Below are positions 1-10,497 of a stretch of DNA of 64,000 bases, piece by piece (position 1 is the first letter of the stretch; every line of letters begins with the position of its first letter). The notes beneath the pieces are model-generated. The model was not told the DNA's origin and searched no databases. It saw nothing but the letters and a program-made list of their open reading frames with translations. Both the position numbers and the translations under genes were made by a program. The stretch covers positions 197,930,216-197,994,215 of the forward strand of contig CM071594.1 in assembly GCA_036435485.1 (NCBI GenBank). The letters are read 5' to 3'. Source of the DNA: Saposhnikovia divaricata. Lineage: Eukaryota; Streptophyta; Magnoliopsida; Apiales; Apiaceae.

Positions 1-369
1 GAGTAAGTAGGGTTTTTGACAACTGTTAATCAGTGGATAGTTGATGAATGTGTTCTTTATATGATTACTTTAATTAGTTTTCATATTCTCTTCTTGATTT
101 ATTTTCTTGAAGAACAGTTCATAAAACATAAATAACAGTTGCAGAACACAATGAATATGATTAGAGAAACAAAATTTTCATTGTAATACGAAAGAGATTA
201 CAAGCAAATATTACATCTTTTTGTTCTCTCTATCTGCTAATCTATTCAACAGGAAAGTAAAAGGTCCGTCCACACCACTCCATTGTTAGCAAAAATTCCC
301 AGATCCCATCTTTGCCACTTTATTTGGGTGGAAGTTGAAGGGATAAGGTTATTTTTGCTGACATATTCA
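1..369. other. AT-rich flank without a recognisable gene
   Basis: Non-coding. No LTR, tRNA or conserved ORF is visible. The part next to 370 would be the 3' untranslated or downstream region of the small minus-strand ORF described next; on the minus strand it has an AATAAA-like signal near 330. Short ORFs here overlap that ORF in other frames and look accidental. Confidence 0.4.
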
Positions 370-627
370 TTAACAATGGTTGGTGGTGTTGGATGAGGAT
401 GCCTTCGAGGAGAGCCATGCCAATGTTGCTTGGAGGGCAGCATCGATGTCGATCACCCTTGCAGGTTTCTCTCTCTCGAGCTCTTCCAGACCAGCATCCA
501 TTTGCAGCCACAGCGTTTCAAGCTGCCTTTCCCACTCAAACGCTTCAAATTCTTCACGCGTATAGCTGAAGATGTCCCTATTCTCGACAAGATGAAGGTT
601 CTTTTCTTTGATGGTAAGGTTGGCCAT
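370..627 (-). CDS. Small hypothetical protein, 85 aa, charged and probably helical
   Basis: Reads on the minus strand from ATG at 627 to TAA at 370. The protein is rich in Glu, Lys and Leu, with a central stretch (residues about 25-60) whose spacing of hydrophobic and charged residues suggests an amphipathic helix or coiled coil; it ends in a Ser/Asn-rich tail. I do not recognise a family. A TATA-like TATTTAAG lies about 100 bases upstream and a CACGTG box about 290 bases upstream, which favours a real transcription unit. It could also be the first exon of a longer gene or an orphan ORF carried by an element, since everything around it is transposon-derived. Confidence 0.35.
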   Translation of the reverse strand: MANLTIKEKNLHLVENRDIFSYTREEFEAFEWERQLETLWLQMDAGLEELEREKPARVIDIDAALQATLAWLSSKASSSNTTNHC

Positions 628-723
628 TGTTTTTCAAGAGTATTTGGTTTGAAGGGTTTGTAATTTTACAGGGGAGACTGAAAGGTTAAAGGTTTAATGA
701 AATAATCTGAGCAAGTCTCTAGG

Positions 724-919
724 CCTTAAATAGAGATGGGTAAGAACGAAGTTCTTAATCGCTTCGTATTCTGGTTATTAAAGGCAACAGGTAAACGCTT
801 CAAATTCTGGTTTTACTTTGGTCCAGATATTTTAAAAGAGTATTATTTGATTTTTGTTTAAATCAAATATTTTAATGTTTTAATATTTAATATACTCTTC
901 TTAAAAATAAGCGCACGTG
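724..919 (-). promoter_or_regulatory. Possible promoter of the 370-627 ORF (TATA-like box and G-box)
   Basis: On the minus strand a TATTTAAG box (about 725-733) lies roughly 100 bases before the ATG, giving an expected leader of about 70 bases. A perfect CACGTG G-box, with ACGTG as in ABA-response elements, is at 914-919. Spacing is typical for a plant core promoter. Function is inferred from motif and position only. Confidence 0.3.
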
Positions 920-1164
920 ACCCACTCGCCCTTTAATGTGTCCCACTTACCTATTATCGTGTCTCACTACACATTAATCAAGGAACTGATTGAGTGTTTG
1001 TTACATAAGAGATTGAGTTTTTCATTACTTTAATCACTTTTGTGTCCAAACGATTGTGTTTTATTATTACATCTCACAGTTCTCTTATTTTTCGCTTGGG
1101 CATTCACGCAAACACCTTTTCTACATACATATCTCTTGGAAATTCTTGCAAATTTCTTAACTCA

Positions 1165-4100
1165 ATGGCATCTAAAGCATTCACTGCTCTTGGTTTACGG
1201 TTTGTTCCTAACAACTATGAAGCTCCACTCTATCATCAACGCGTTCCAGAATCGTTTCATCTCATGCAGAACTTCTTGAGGGATTCAGAGATTGGACAGG
1301 CTCTGGTTGGACCTGCTACTCTCTCTGCGTCTCAAATTGCTACATTCTGGCAGAATTCAGTTTATGAGGATGGAGGAGAGAATGGAACTCCTACCATTAT
1401 CTTCACTTACGAAGACCAAGATTATGTGATTACTCCACAGACTGTACGAGATACAATGGGGTTTGACACACATACTTCTTATACTCTGGTTAATGAAACT
1501 TATCTGAGAGAGATGCTACAAGAGATAGGTTACATGGAATCTCTTGACAAGCTTGGCGGTATAAAGAGACCAAATCTCAGAAAGGAATGGAACTTCTTCT
1601 TTGATTGCATAACAAGGACGTTCCAGAAGAAAGTCACCAACTAGGATGCCATTCCAATAGACAGTCTCCAAATCGGGTATTCTCTGCTCTATGGTACTAA
1701 TTTTGATTTTGGTCGACATGTTCTGATGAGCTTAGGTGATAAACTGTCAGAATCTAATACTGTTTATTATGCTCGTTTTTGTCAAATGCTGTTTAATGCA
1801 TGTGTACCGGGTCTCGAAATTGATGATGCTGATGAAATTGATCCTTTTAGAGTCAATAAGAGAATATTCTCTGATATGACTAACAAGGATGTTGGTAAAG
1901 CAAATCTCCCTGCTTTTGTCATGCCACTTGCTCTGCGAAATTTTCTCAATCAACCACAAGAACCACAACACCCTGAACCACAACAAGATCAACAAGAACC
2001 ACAACAACCTGAACCCCAACAACAACCACAACAACCTGAACCACACCCTGAATCTGAGTCTGAACCGTTAAACACTGATCGTACTCAACAACCAAACACT
2101 GAATCACCTGCTCACTCAGCACCTACAAAACAACCTTCACCCACACCACCAACAAACTCTGATTCGTCACAATCTCCACCAGAATCATAGTCAATTACTG
2201 AACGACATGCAAGTCTAAAGCAGGCGAAAGAGACACAAAGAAAATCAAAACGGAAATCTCCTGAAGCTGTTTATACTAGAAGGGTGAAAAGAATAAAAGT
2301 ACGGGCAAAGATGCCTAAGTCACCATCTAGTGAAGAGGATTCAGATAATGTACCTCTAGCAAGACGAAGAAAACTGATATTCTCTGATTCTGTGGATGAA
2401 GATATTGAAGCTCCAGAGGTCGTTACACAGCAAACACCTCCTGTTGAGGTTGAGAAGGATGCAATACCTGCAGAGGCTGAAATACCTGCAGAGGATGAAG
2501 TGCCTGCAGAGGACAAAATTCCTATAGAAGAGGATGCAAGAGATGGTGTTTCTCCAATAAATGATATTCCTGACTCATTTATGCCATTCTCTGATCCTAT
2601 CTCTGATATTGGTGTAGCTGATCAACCTACGGCTGTTCTTTCTGAAGCTGTGGCATCCCATACTGAGTTAATATCCGATGCTCCCCAAACTGTTGAAGGA
2701 GGAGAAGAAATTGATCAGGCAACCAAGATCACTTCTCAGTCTATGCCTATTGCTGAGCCTGAGCAACATGGAGAAAATCTTGACAAGTCTACAGAAGAGA
2801 TTGCTAAAATTGTGGCTGAAGATGAACCAGTTAAAGCTACAAGTGTTGAAGCTGAAGGTGAAAGTAGTGCAAACTCTGATGCTTCTCTGAGTGCACCAGT
2901 ACAAACAGATAATAAACATACACCTTTCCCTCAACCTTGTACTTCTCATGAAGTTGAGAGAGCACAATTTGCAAAGAATGCCGCTGAATGGTACAAAGAG
3001 GATTGTATTTTTCCACGAGGAAGAGCAGCTGAATTTGTTAAGAAAAATGCTGATACTATCTCCAATCCAGAGATTCTTTCTTGCTTGAAAGCAACTGTGG
3101 TTCAAGTCAAAACTCTGGATAGAAGATTTGATGATACTACATTGGCAATCACTGCTTTGCGAAATGAGGTTGTAGCTAGAGAGATGAAAATGGAAAGAGA
3201 TTCAAAACTAGTGACTACAAAATTCTCTAAAGCTCAAGACAATCTCTTTGCCAGGCTGAGTAAAGTTGAGGAGAATTAGTCTGACTTATCTGCTAAAATT
3301 GATTCTATTGCTACCTCCCTGGAATTAATTACATCTATTCTAATGCCTGATGATGTCAAAAAGGGGGAGAGAGTTGTCAGAAGGGATAGTGCTGGAGATG
3401 GAGGGGCAAGTAACAAAGGAAAGAAAAAGGCTGAAGAGGTTCAAGTTCAAACTCTGAGAACTAGCAAGTCATCAAAATCACAGTCTGTTGGAAGAAATAC
3501 TGATACTCAAGGTACTTCAAGGACCAAGAGTTTGCTGTTACCTTATAATCCACAAACTGATGAAGAATTGGCTGCTAAGCTGTTCATTGAAGAGAATGAG
3601 GAAGGAGTTACGATTGAGGACATTGAAGCTGAAGAAAAGAGTTTACAGGAAGAACATCTTAAAGCTTTAAAGTCTGGTAAGGTACAAAAAGGAAAAGCTC
3701 CTAGACCTGTTGTTAAAGGTGTTGTGATCAGAGAAAGGACTGATGTTAGTCAAAGTTCTCGGTTTTCAAAGGAAGCAATTGCAGCAGAGGCTAAACTCAA
3801 GCTAAAAGGCATTGAAGGTGAAAGTTCACAGAAGAAAGTTACAACTTCTGTTGTATCACAAGCAATGATTACACCTTTACACTCTTCACAGTTGAAATCT
3901 ATTTTTGGAAAAGGAACAATTCATGATCCAAATGTGTTATCTGGAGTCTCAATGAATGTTTCTGATGGAAAAGCTTTATCTGGCAAAGTTGGTAATAATA
4001 AGGGTGGACTAGGTTCACACAGAGATATAAGGCAATATACTGGTCCTAGAGATCCTTCTTCACTGGCTGTTCCAGGTCGTGGTGTTCCTCAAGAGAGTTT

Positions 4101-4668
4101 GGAAAGACTGGAATCAGTACAGTTAGTTCATCAGAAGAGTTTGAACAAGGATTTTCTTTTATACTTCATGGCTGATGGGACAGTATTTAAAGTTGGTGAG
4201 GATGATATTGGCTTGAAATGTTGGGAAGAACTAGAGTATGTTCTATATCTTCTCAAGGTGAATAGTCGAAGGACTCAGTCAGTTGCTAATGTGCTCAGAT
4301 AGAGAATGACTCAGAATCTGGCAATCAGAGGAGAGAAATATAGTAGCAGATATGTTCCTAAGTACAGGGATTACAAAGGCAATCTCATTGAAATGAAGAA
4401 AGGTACTGTAAAGTTAAAGACTGATTTGGGAATTACAGTACTTGATTTCAATACACAGTCAGAAAAAGTCAGATTTATCAGACTGGGAAATGAGATGAGA
4501 AGAAACAAAATTTGTGATCTTAGGGCTGCTATCTACCAGACAGATGAAAGTGATCCTCAGCTCAGAGAAATCAAAGAAGCTATGAAGATTGAACTTGAAA
4601 ATGCAGAAAGAAGATTGCTGATTGATTATCTCAGAACCATGCCAGATCTTGAAATGATAAGAGATTAA
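1165..4668 (+). pseudogene. Copia-borne extra ORF, family B copy 1, one frame broken by four TAG codons
   Basis: One reading frame runs 3.5 kb from ATG 1165 to TAA 4668 (about 1,167 codons), interrupted only by TAG at 1642, 2188, 3277 and 4300; there is no frameshift. Residues 1-250 form a globular domain with ordered motifs: ALVGPATL...TFW near residue 45, LRKEW near 137, IGY 32 residues later, then ARF. Residues about 260-345 are P/Q/E-rich repeats, then comes a long acidic disordered part, a coiled-coil-like heptad region (codons about 610-720), a basic Ser/Lys linker, and a C-terminal part ending in a helical EIKEAM...ENAERR segment. The purine-rich tract and LTR follow directly, so this is the third ORF of a copia element. 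Copy 2 (5459-8981) is a diverged homologue; at 1642 it keeps TGG where this copy has TAG. Function unknown. Confidence 0.75.
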
Positions 4669-4811
4669 GTTCTGTAAGAATTTTCTTATTCTCTATAGTT
4701 TTTATTAAGTAGAAGCTTACACTCTGAATTTGTATAAACACTGTATTTGTCTATTTGTTTTGACATCATCAATTATTGTCATTTAACTTGTTTATTTTTG
4801 CTAATGAACAA

Positions 4812-4823
4812 GTTGGGGGAGAT
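4812..4823 (+). other. Polypurine tract of family B, copy 1
   Basis: TTGGGGGAGAT sits directly before the LTR start TGTTAAAT at 4824. This is where plus-strand DNA synthesis of an LTR retrotransposon is primed. The same tract precedes the second LTR at 9126-9134. Confidence 0.8.
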
Positions 4824-5332
4824 TGTTAAATATAATTGATGTGTTTTAATCAGTGTTTAAGTGTTACAGGGAGTTATCAGAGTTTAGCTGGAAGCAGTCA
4901 GAGTTTGAGTAAACTCTGACAGATGGAAGCTCGACAGAGTTTGTTAAACTCTGTCTGGAGGAAGCGCGTCTACTGGTCAACAGTGATTGAAGATTTATTA
5001 TGGAAGCGATATCTTTGAAGATTGGATAGCTATCAAAGAGATCGAGTTGACATAGGAGACGTGTGACAATCTGTAATTGATATCATTGTATAGCTGATTA
5101 TTAGGAATATCAATTAGAGATTGTATCGTAGCTGTATGTTATATAAATACAGATAGGTTAACCCTAGAAGGGTATCGATAACGAATTATCTTTATTGTAA
5201 CCTAGCAGCTCTTTGTGACATTTTACATCACGAAGAGGGTTCGAAATACAAGAAGTTTTTTAAGTGCATAAATGCTTTTACTTGTTAATCTCTCATACAA
5301 AGTTGATTATTAATTGTGTATTCGGCCTAACA
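4824..5332 (+). repeat. LTR of copia family B, copy 1 (509 bp)
   Basis: Starts TGTTAAATATAATTG after a polypurine tract and ends ...CGGCCTAACA. It matches the block 9135-9652 over its full length at roughly 85-90% by eye. A TATA box (TATATAAATACAG, about 5140-5152) is followed by a conserved AACCCTAGAAGGG stretch, which marks the U3/R border. U3 holds perfect hairpins, including 23 bases at 4933-4955. No primer-binding site follows; instead the sequence runs directly into the leader of the second extra ORF, so gag and pol are missing between the two LTRs. Confidence 0.85.
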
Positions 5333-5458
5333 ACATACACGGTTATTTTCTTTACACACAACCCATTCACAGTAATTTGTTATTTCACTTGGGCATTTTC
5401 ACAAACACCTTTGCTACATATCTTTTTTTACTTATATTTTCTTCTCAAATCGATTCTA
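5333..5458 (+). other. Leader between LTR copy 1 and the second extra ORF
   Basis: These 126 bases resemble the sequence before the ATG of copy 1 (about 1040-1164), sharing the CTTGGGCATT...CACAAACACC core. This is the normal pol-to-ORF spacer of the family, so the deletion that removed gag and pol ended here. Confidence 0.6.
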
Positions 5459-8400
5459 ATGGCCACTAAAGCTTTTACTACCCAAGGATTATTGTTTGTT
5501 CCTAACAATTATGCAGCCCCATTGAACAATGAAAATGTTCCAGAGGCGTTTCATTTGATTCAATATTTTTTGGGAGATTCAGAGATTGGTACAGCTCTAG
5601 TCGAACCACAAACGCTTTCTGCCACGTAGATTGCTAATTTCTGGAAAAACTCTGTGTATGACGATGGAGGAGAGCATTGGAAATCCATCAATCATTTTCA
5701 CTTATGAGGAGACAGAGTATGTGATTACTCCTACAACAATCAGAGATACTATGGGTTTTGATACACACACTTCATACAGTGTTGCTGGTGAGAATCAATT
5801 GAAAGAGATGTTGCAGCAGCTTGGGTTTTCTGGTTCTTTAGACAAGCTTGGTAATGTAAAAAGGCCAAATCTCAGGAAGGAATGGAGTTTCTTCTTTGAT
5901 TGCATCACAAGGGCTTTTGGCAAGAAAGTCACAAACTGGGATGCCATTCCTACTGACAGTCTTTAAATCGGGTATTCTCTTCTCTATGGAAGTAATTTTG
6001 ATTTTGGTAGACTTGTTTTAATGAATATAGGTGACATATTTTCAGAGTCTAGTACTATCTATTTTGCTAGATTTTGTCAACTATTATTCACTGCTTGTGT
6101 TCCTGGTGTTGAAATTTCTGAAGATGACACCATACTAGCCTTTAAGGTTAATAAGAGGATATTCTCTGATTTAACCAACAAAGATGCTAACAAGGAGCAA
6201 TTACCTAATTTGGTGTTGCCTCTTGCAATTCAAAATTTCCTACATCAACCTCAAGACCCTCCACAGCCTGAGTCTGAACCTACAAACTCTGAACCTCAAC
6301 AATCTATAAATACTGAACCCATTCAACCACCTACAAACACTGAACCTCAAACTATAAACACTGAAACACAAACCCAACCTCAACCTGAACAACAACCACC
6401 TCTTACCCAACCCAAACCAAAATAGGGAGGTAGAAGAAAACACACAGCAGCAAATACACAGCATCGATTAGCTAGAGCTAGAAGGAAAACTGTTAAAACT
6501 CATAAAGAGTCTGTCAGGCCTAAAAGGGCTAGAAAGGAAAGAGCAAACAGACCTCCATCACCTTCTGTTCTAGATGATTCTACTGAAGAAGAAGAGACAG
6601 CAGAGGTGCCTCAAGTTAAAAGAGGAAGATTAATTCTTGATGATTCTGATGAGGAAATAAACATTGAAGCTCCAGAGGTGATTTCCAAGGAAATACCTAC
6701 TGTTGAGATAAATACTGCAGAAGAAGCTGTTAATACAACTGACAATGTACAACTGGATAAGGCAAATAGAGATGGTTTTCCTTCTATGGATGATTTTATT
6801 GAAACATTCATACCATTCTCTGATTCCATTAATGTTCCTATCTCACATATCATTGCAAATTCTGAAGAAACTGGTGCAGCTGATCAGCCTACTGTAGTAC
6901 TTGATGAAACAGTGGCATCACACACAGAGCTATTCTCTGATGCTCACCAGGTTTCTGAGAAAGGTGAAGAAGTTGAAAAATCAACCAAGGCTGTACTCTC
7001 TGAGCATATGGATGCAGTCTCTGTTGATAAGACTGTTGACACTAGAGAGCAACCTGTAGAGAATGTTCTTGATAAAACTGCAGAGAATGTTGAACATGAT
7101 GCTGAGCATATTGATCCAGTTGGAGATGCAGATGTTGATGCTGAAGATGAAAGAAGTGCAGAGTCAAACTCTTCTCAGAGTATACCAGTACAAACTGATG
7201 CTAAGCACACACCTTTTTCTAAACCTTCATATCAACATGACATTGAAGCTGAACACTTTGCCAAGAATTCAAGGGATTGGTATAAGTCAGATTGCATTTT
7301 TCCTACTGAAAGAGCAGCTAAGTTTGTGCATCAATCTGCCAACAAGATTTCAAATCCTGATATTCTCTCAAATCTGCAAGCAACTATTGTTCAAGTAAAG
7401 ACTCTGAATGAAAGATTTGATGAGTCTCAAAAATCTATTAATGAACTGAGAGCTGATGTTGTTGCTAGAGATATGACTATGTAGAGGGATAATCAAACAA
7501 AGTTTAAGACCATTTCCAAAGCTCAAGAAACTCTATTTCAGAGACTAGGTCAAGTTGAACAGAATCAGACTATCTTGTCTGGAAAGATTTATTCCATTGC
7601 TAACTCCTTGGAACTGATTACTTCTATATTGATTCCTGATGATGTCAAAAAGGGGGTGAGAGTTGCTAAGTCTAAATGCAGGCAATCTCAAACTCTGACT
7701 AAGGAGGATGATACTGAAGATGGAGGAGCAGGAGCAAATGACAAAGGGAAGAGATTAAGAGCTGATCAAAGTCTGAGATCTAGCAAGTCTTCTAAGTCAA
7801 AGTCTGTTGGAATAATTACCGATGCTCAGGGTACTTCAAACACCAGGAGTTTATTATTCACTGAAAATCTACTGATTGATGAAGAATTAGCTGCTAAGTT
7901 ATTTCTGGAAGAAAATCAAGAAGGTGTTACTATTGAAGACATTAAAGCTGAAGAAAAGAAGAACATCAGAAAGCTTTAAAGTCTGGAAAATTTAAGAAGA
8001 AAGAAAAAGCTCCTAGCCCTGTTCTTAAAGGCATTGTGATTAAAGAAAATGTTGGTGCTGATCAAAGATCACAAGTATCTAAGAAACCAACAGAAGCTGA
8101 AGCTAGATTGAAGCTAAAAGGCATTGTTGAAGAAGGAGAGGGTTCAAAGAAGAAGAATACAACCTCTGTTGCTAAACAAGTTGTATAGAGACCTTTATCT
8201 ACTCAGATGCAAATGGTTTTTGTAAAACCAACACTTCATGATCCAACTCTGATGACTGGAGGTACTAATACTGATTTTCTACATGGTAGAGCTTTAACAG
8301 GTAAGCAAGGTCGAGATAAATCTGGATTGGACTCTCATAAAGAAGTCAGAATGAATACTGGTCCTCGAGATCCTTCATCACTGGATGTTCCAGGTCTTGG

Positions 8401-8981
8401 TGTTACTCAGGAGAGTTTAGACAGACTGGAGTCAATACAGTTGATTCATCAAAGAAGTTTGGATAAAGATTTTCTACTGTATTTAATGGAAGATGGTATT
8501 GTGTACAAAATTGGTGAGTATGATCTTGATTTGAAGCTATGGGAGGAATTAGAATATGTTCTATATCTCTTCAAGGTGAAAAATCAAAGGACTCAATAAG
8601 CTGCAAATGTGCTAAAGGATGTTGCATAATTTGGCAGTCAGAGGTATGAGATACAACAGTCAATATGTCCCAAAGTACAGAGATTATCATGGGAATATTA
8701 TTGAGACGAAGAAGGACAGTGCTAAACTGAAGACAGACCTGGGTATAACAGTTCTTGATTTTAACTCAGAGTCAGCAAAAGCACAATTTATCAGACTGGG
8801 GAATGAGATGAGAAGAAACAAAATCTATGATCTGAGGTCTGCAATCTATCAAACTGGTGAAGATGATCCTAAACTGAAGGAGATTAAGGAAGTTATGCAG
8901 ACAGAACTTGAAAATGCAGAACGAAGATTACTTATAGACTATCTCAGATCAACACCAGATGTTGAGGAAATTAAGGATTAA
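5459..8981 (+). pseudogene. Copia-borne extra ORF, family B copy 2, stops and frameshifts
   Basis: Starts at ATG 5459 and aligns with 1165-4668 along its whole length, ending at TAA 8981. Breaks: TAG 5627 (copy 1 has a Gln codon), a +1 shift near 5675, TAA 5964 (CAA in copy 1), TAG 6423, TAG 7482, a small deletion with shift near 7955, TAG near 8186, TAA 8597 and a shift near 8605. The conserved N-terminal motifs are present (LRKEW about 5877, W and IGY following), then P/Q/E-rich repeats about 6240-6425, an acidic segment, a coiled-coil segment about 7380-7600, and the C-terminal helical tail. Same layout as copy 1, older or less protected decay. Confidence 0.75.
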
Positions 8982-9125
8982 AGCTCTGTAAGAATTTTCT
9001 TGTTTTCTATAGATTTTGTTAAGTAGAAGTTAAACTCTGTTTGTATTTTAAACACTGTATTTGTTTATTTGTTTTGACATCATCAATTATTGTTAAACTT
9101 GTGCATTTTTGCTAATGAACAAGTT

Positions 9126-9134
9126 GGGGGAGAT
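9126..9134 (+). other. Polypurine tract of family B, copy 2
   Basis: GGGGGAGAT immediately before the LTR start at 9135; identical in form to the tract before 4824. Confidence 0.8.
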
Positions 9135-9652
9135 TGTTAGAAATAATTGATGTGAATATTAATCAGTGTTTAAGTGTTATAGTGAAAAATCAGAATTTAG
9201 CTGGAAGCAGTCAGGGTTTAGTTAAATGCTGACAGTTGGAAGCTCGACAGAGTTTGTTAAACTCTGTCTGGAGGCAGCGTGTACTGGTCAATATTGTTTG
9301 AAGAATTATTATGGAAGCAATATCTTTGAAGATTGAATAGTTGTCAAAGAGATTGAGTTGACTAAGGAGACGTGTAGCAATCGTAATTGATATCAATTGT
9401 ATAGATTATTTATAGGAGTATCAATTATCGATTGTATAGCAGCTGTATATCTTATAAATACAGTTAGGTTAACCCTAGAAGGGTATCAATCATTGTGAAA
9501 CATTATTCATTGTAACCTAAGCAGCTCTCTGTGATATTTTACATCACTGAGAGAGGAGTTATTAATTCCAAACAGTTTTTAATTGTTTAAACGCGTATTT
9601 TATTGTTAATCTTTCATACGATCTTGATTATAATTGTGTATTCGGCCTAACA
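9135..9652 (+). repeat. LTR of copia family B, copy 2 (518 bp)
   Basis: Begins TGTTAGAAATAATTG and ends ...CGGCCTAACA. Contains the TATA box (CTTATAAATACAG about 9450-9462) and the perfect 23-base hairpin at 9246-9268, unchanged from the other LTR although the surroundings differ. After its end there is no primer site; a fragment of pol starts within a few bases, so this LTR also lacks its expected neighbour. Confidence 0.85.
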
Positions 9653-10497
9653 ATTCTGCATCAAAGGCCTTCAAAGTATATAATCTCAGAACTCACATTG
9701 TTATGGAATCAATTCATGTTGCATTTGATGATAAGAAATTTGGGATTCGAAAAATTGATGAGAGCCATGACAAGTTAGAATTTGAAAATTTTAAAGATTC
9801 TGAGATACTCTCCAGTGATGATGAAGGTTCTCCAGTAGAAATCTCTGTTACTTCTCACAGGAATGCTACTGTTGAGGGGGAGAAAATCAATCCAGGAGAA
9901 CACAGTACTAGTCAGGAGCAGACCAATCATTCAGAGTCTACTCTATCAGGAACTGACTCTTTAGGGACTAATGAAGAAAGTTCAGGTACTAGCAGCTGTA
10001 TGGAGTCTACTGATTCTCCTGATCAGGGGGGGGGGGGGCTTTTGAAGGCAATGAACAGTCTTTTACAAGAGATAACACTAACTTAGGGGGAGAGTCTAGC
10101 AGAAGAAATCTACCATCTGTTAGAAAATGGAAAACGGATCATACTGAAGATTTGATTATTGGTGATCTAAATAGTGGTGTTTGAACTAAAAGATCAATTT
10201 AAAATGAATACTTGTATAGCTTTTTTCTCTCATAGAATGAGCCTAAGAAAGTAGAAGAAGCCTTACAGGATCCTGATTGGATAATTGCAATGCAGGAAGA
10301 ATTAAATGAGTTTGAGAGAAACAAAGTCTGGAAATGAGTACCAAGACCTGAAGATAGATCCATTGTTGGTACAAAATGGGTTTTCAGAAACAAGCTAAAT
10401 TAATCTGGTATGATTGTAAGAAACAAGGAAAGACTGTGGCCAAGGGATACTCTAAGGAGGAAGGAATTGACTATGATGAAACCTTTGCCCCTGTATA
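9653..10497 (+). pseudogene. Broken copia pol fragment (integrase C-terminus to start of RT)
   Basis: Translates as the end of the integrase region (SASKAFKVYNL, IVMESIHVAFDD), the acidic linker, then the RT entry (DPDWIIAMQEEL, GTKWVFRNK) and stops inside the DETFAPV motif of RT. A run of 13 G at 10026-10038 goes with a frameshift; several stops follow (10084 TAG and others). The piece lacks the upstream integrase core and all of RT after its first motif. It abuts LTR copy 2 without a target-site duplication, so I read it as the remainder of a third, deleted element sharing that LTR. Confidence 0.75.

Noticed and set aside
1165..4668. Programmed amber read-through as the main explanation
   Set aside because: At 1642 and 3277 the sister copy has TGG and CAG at the same codons, so point mutation of a once-open frame is simpler.
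5333..5360. Primer-binding site after LTR copy 1
   Set aside because: The bases after CCTAACA do not match any tRNA-Met-type site; they match the spacer before the extra ORF.
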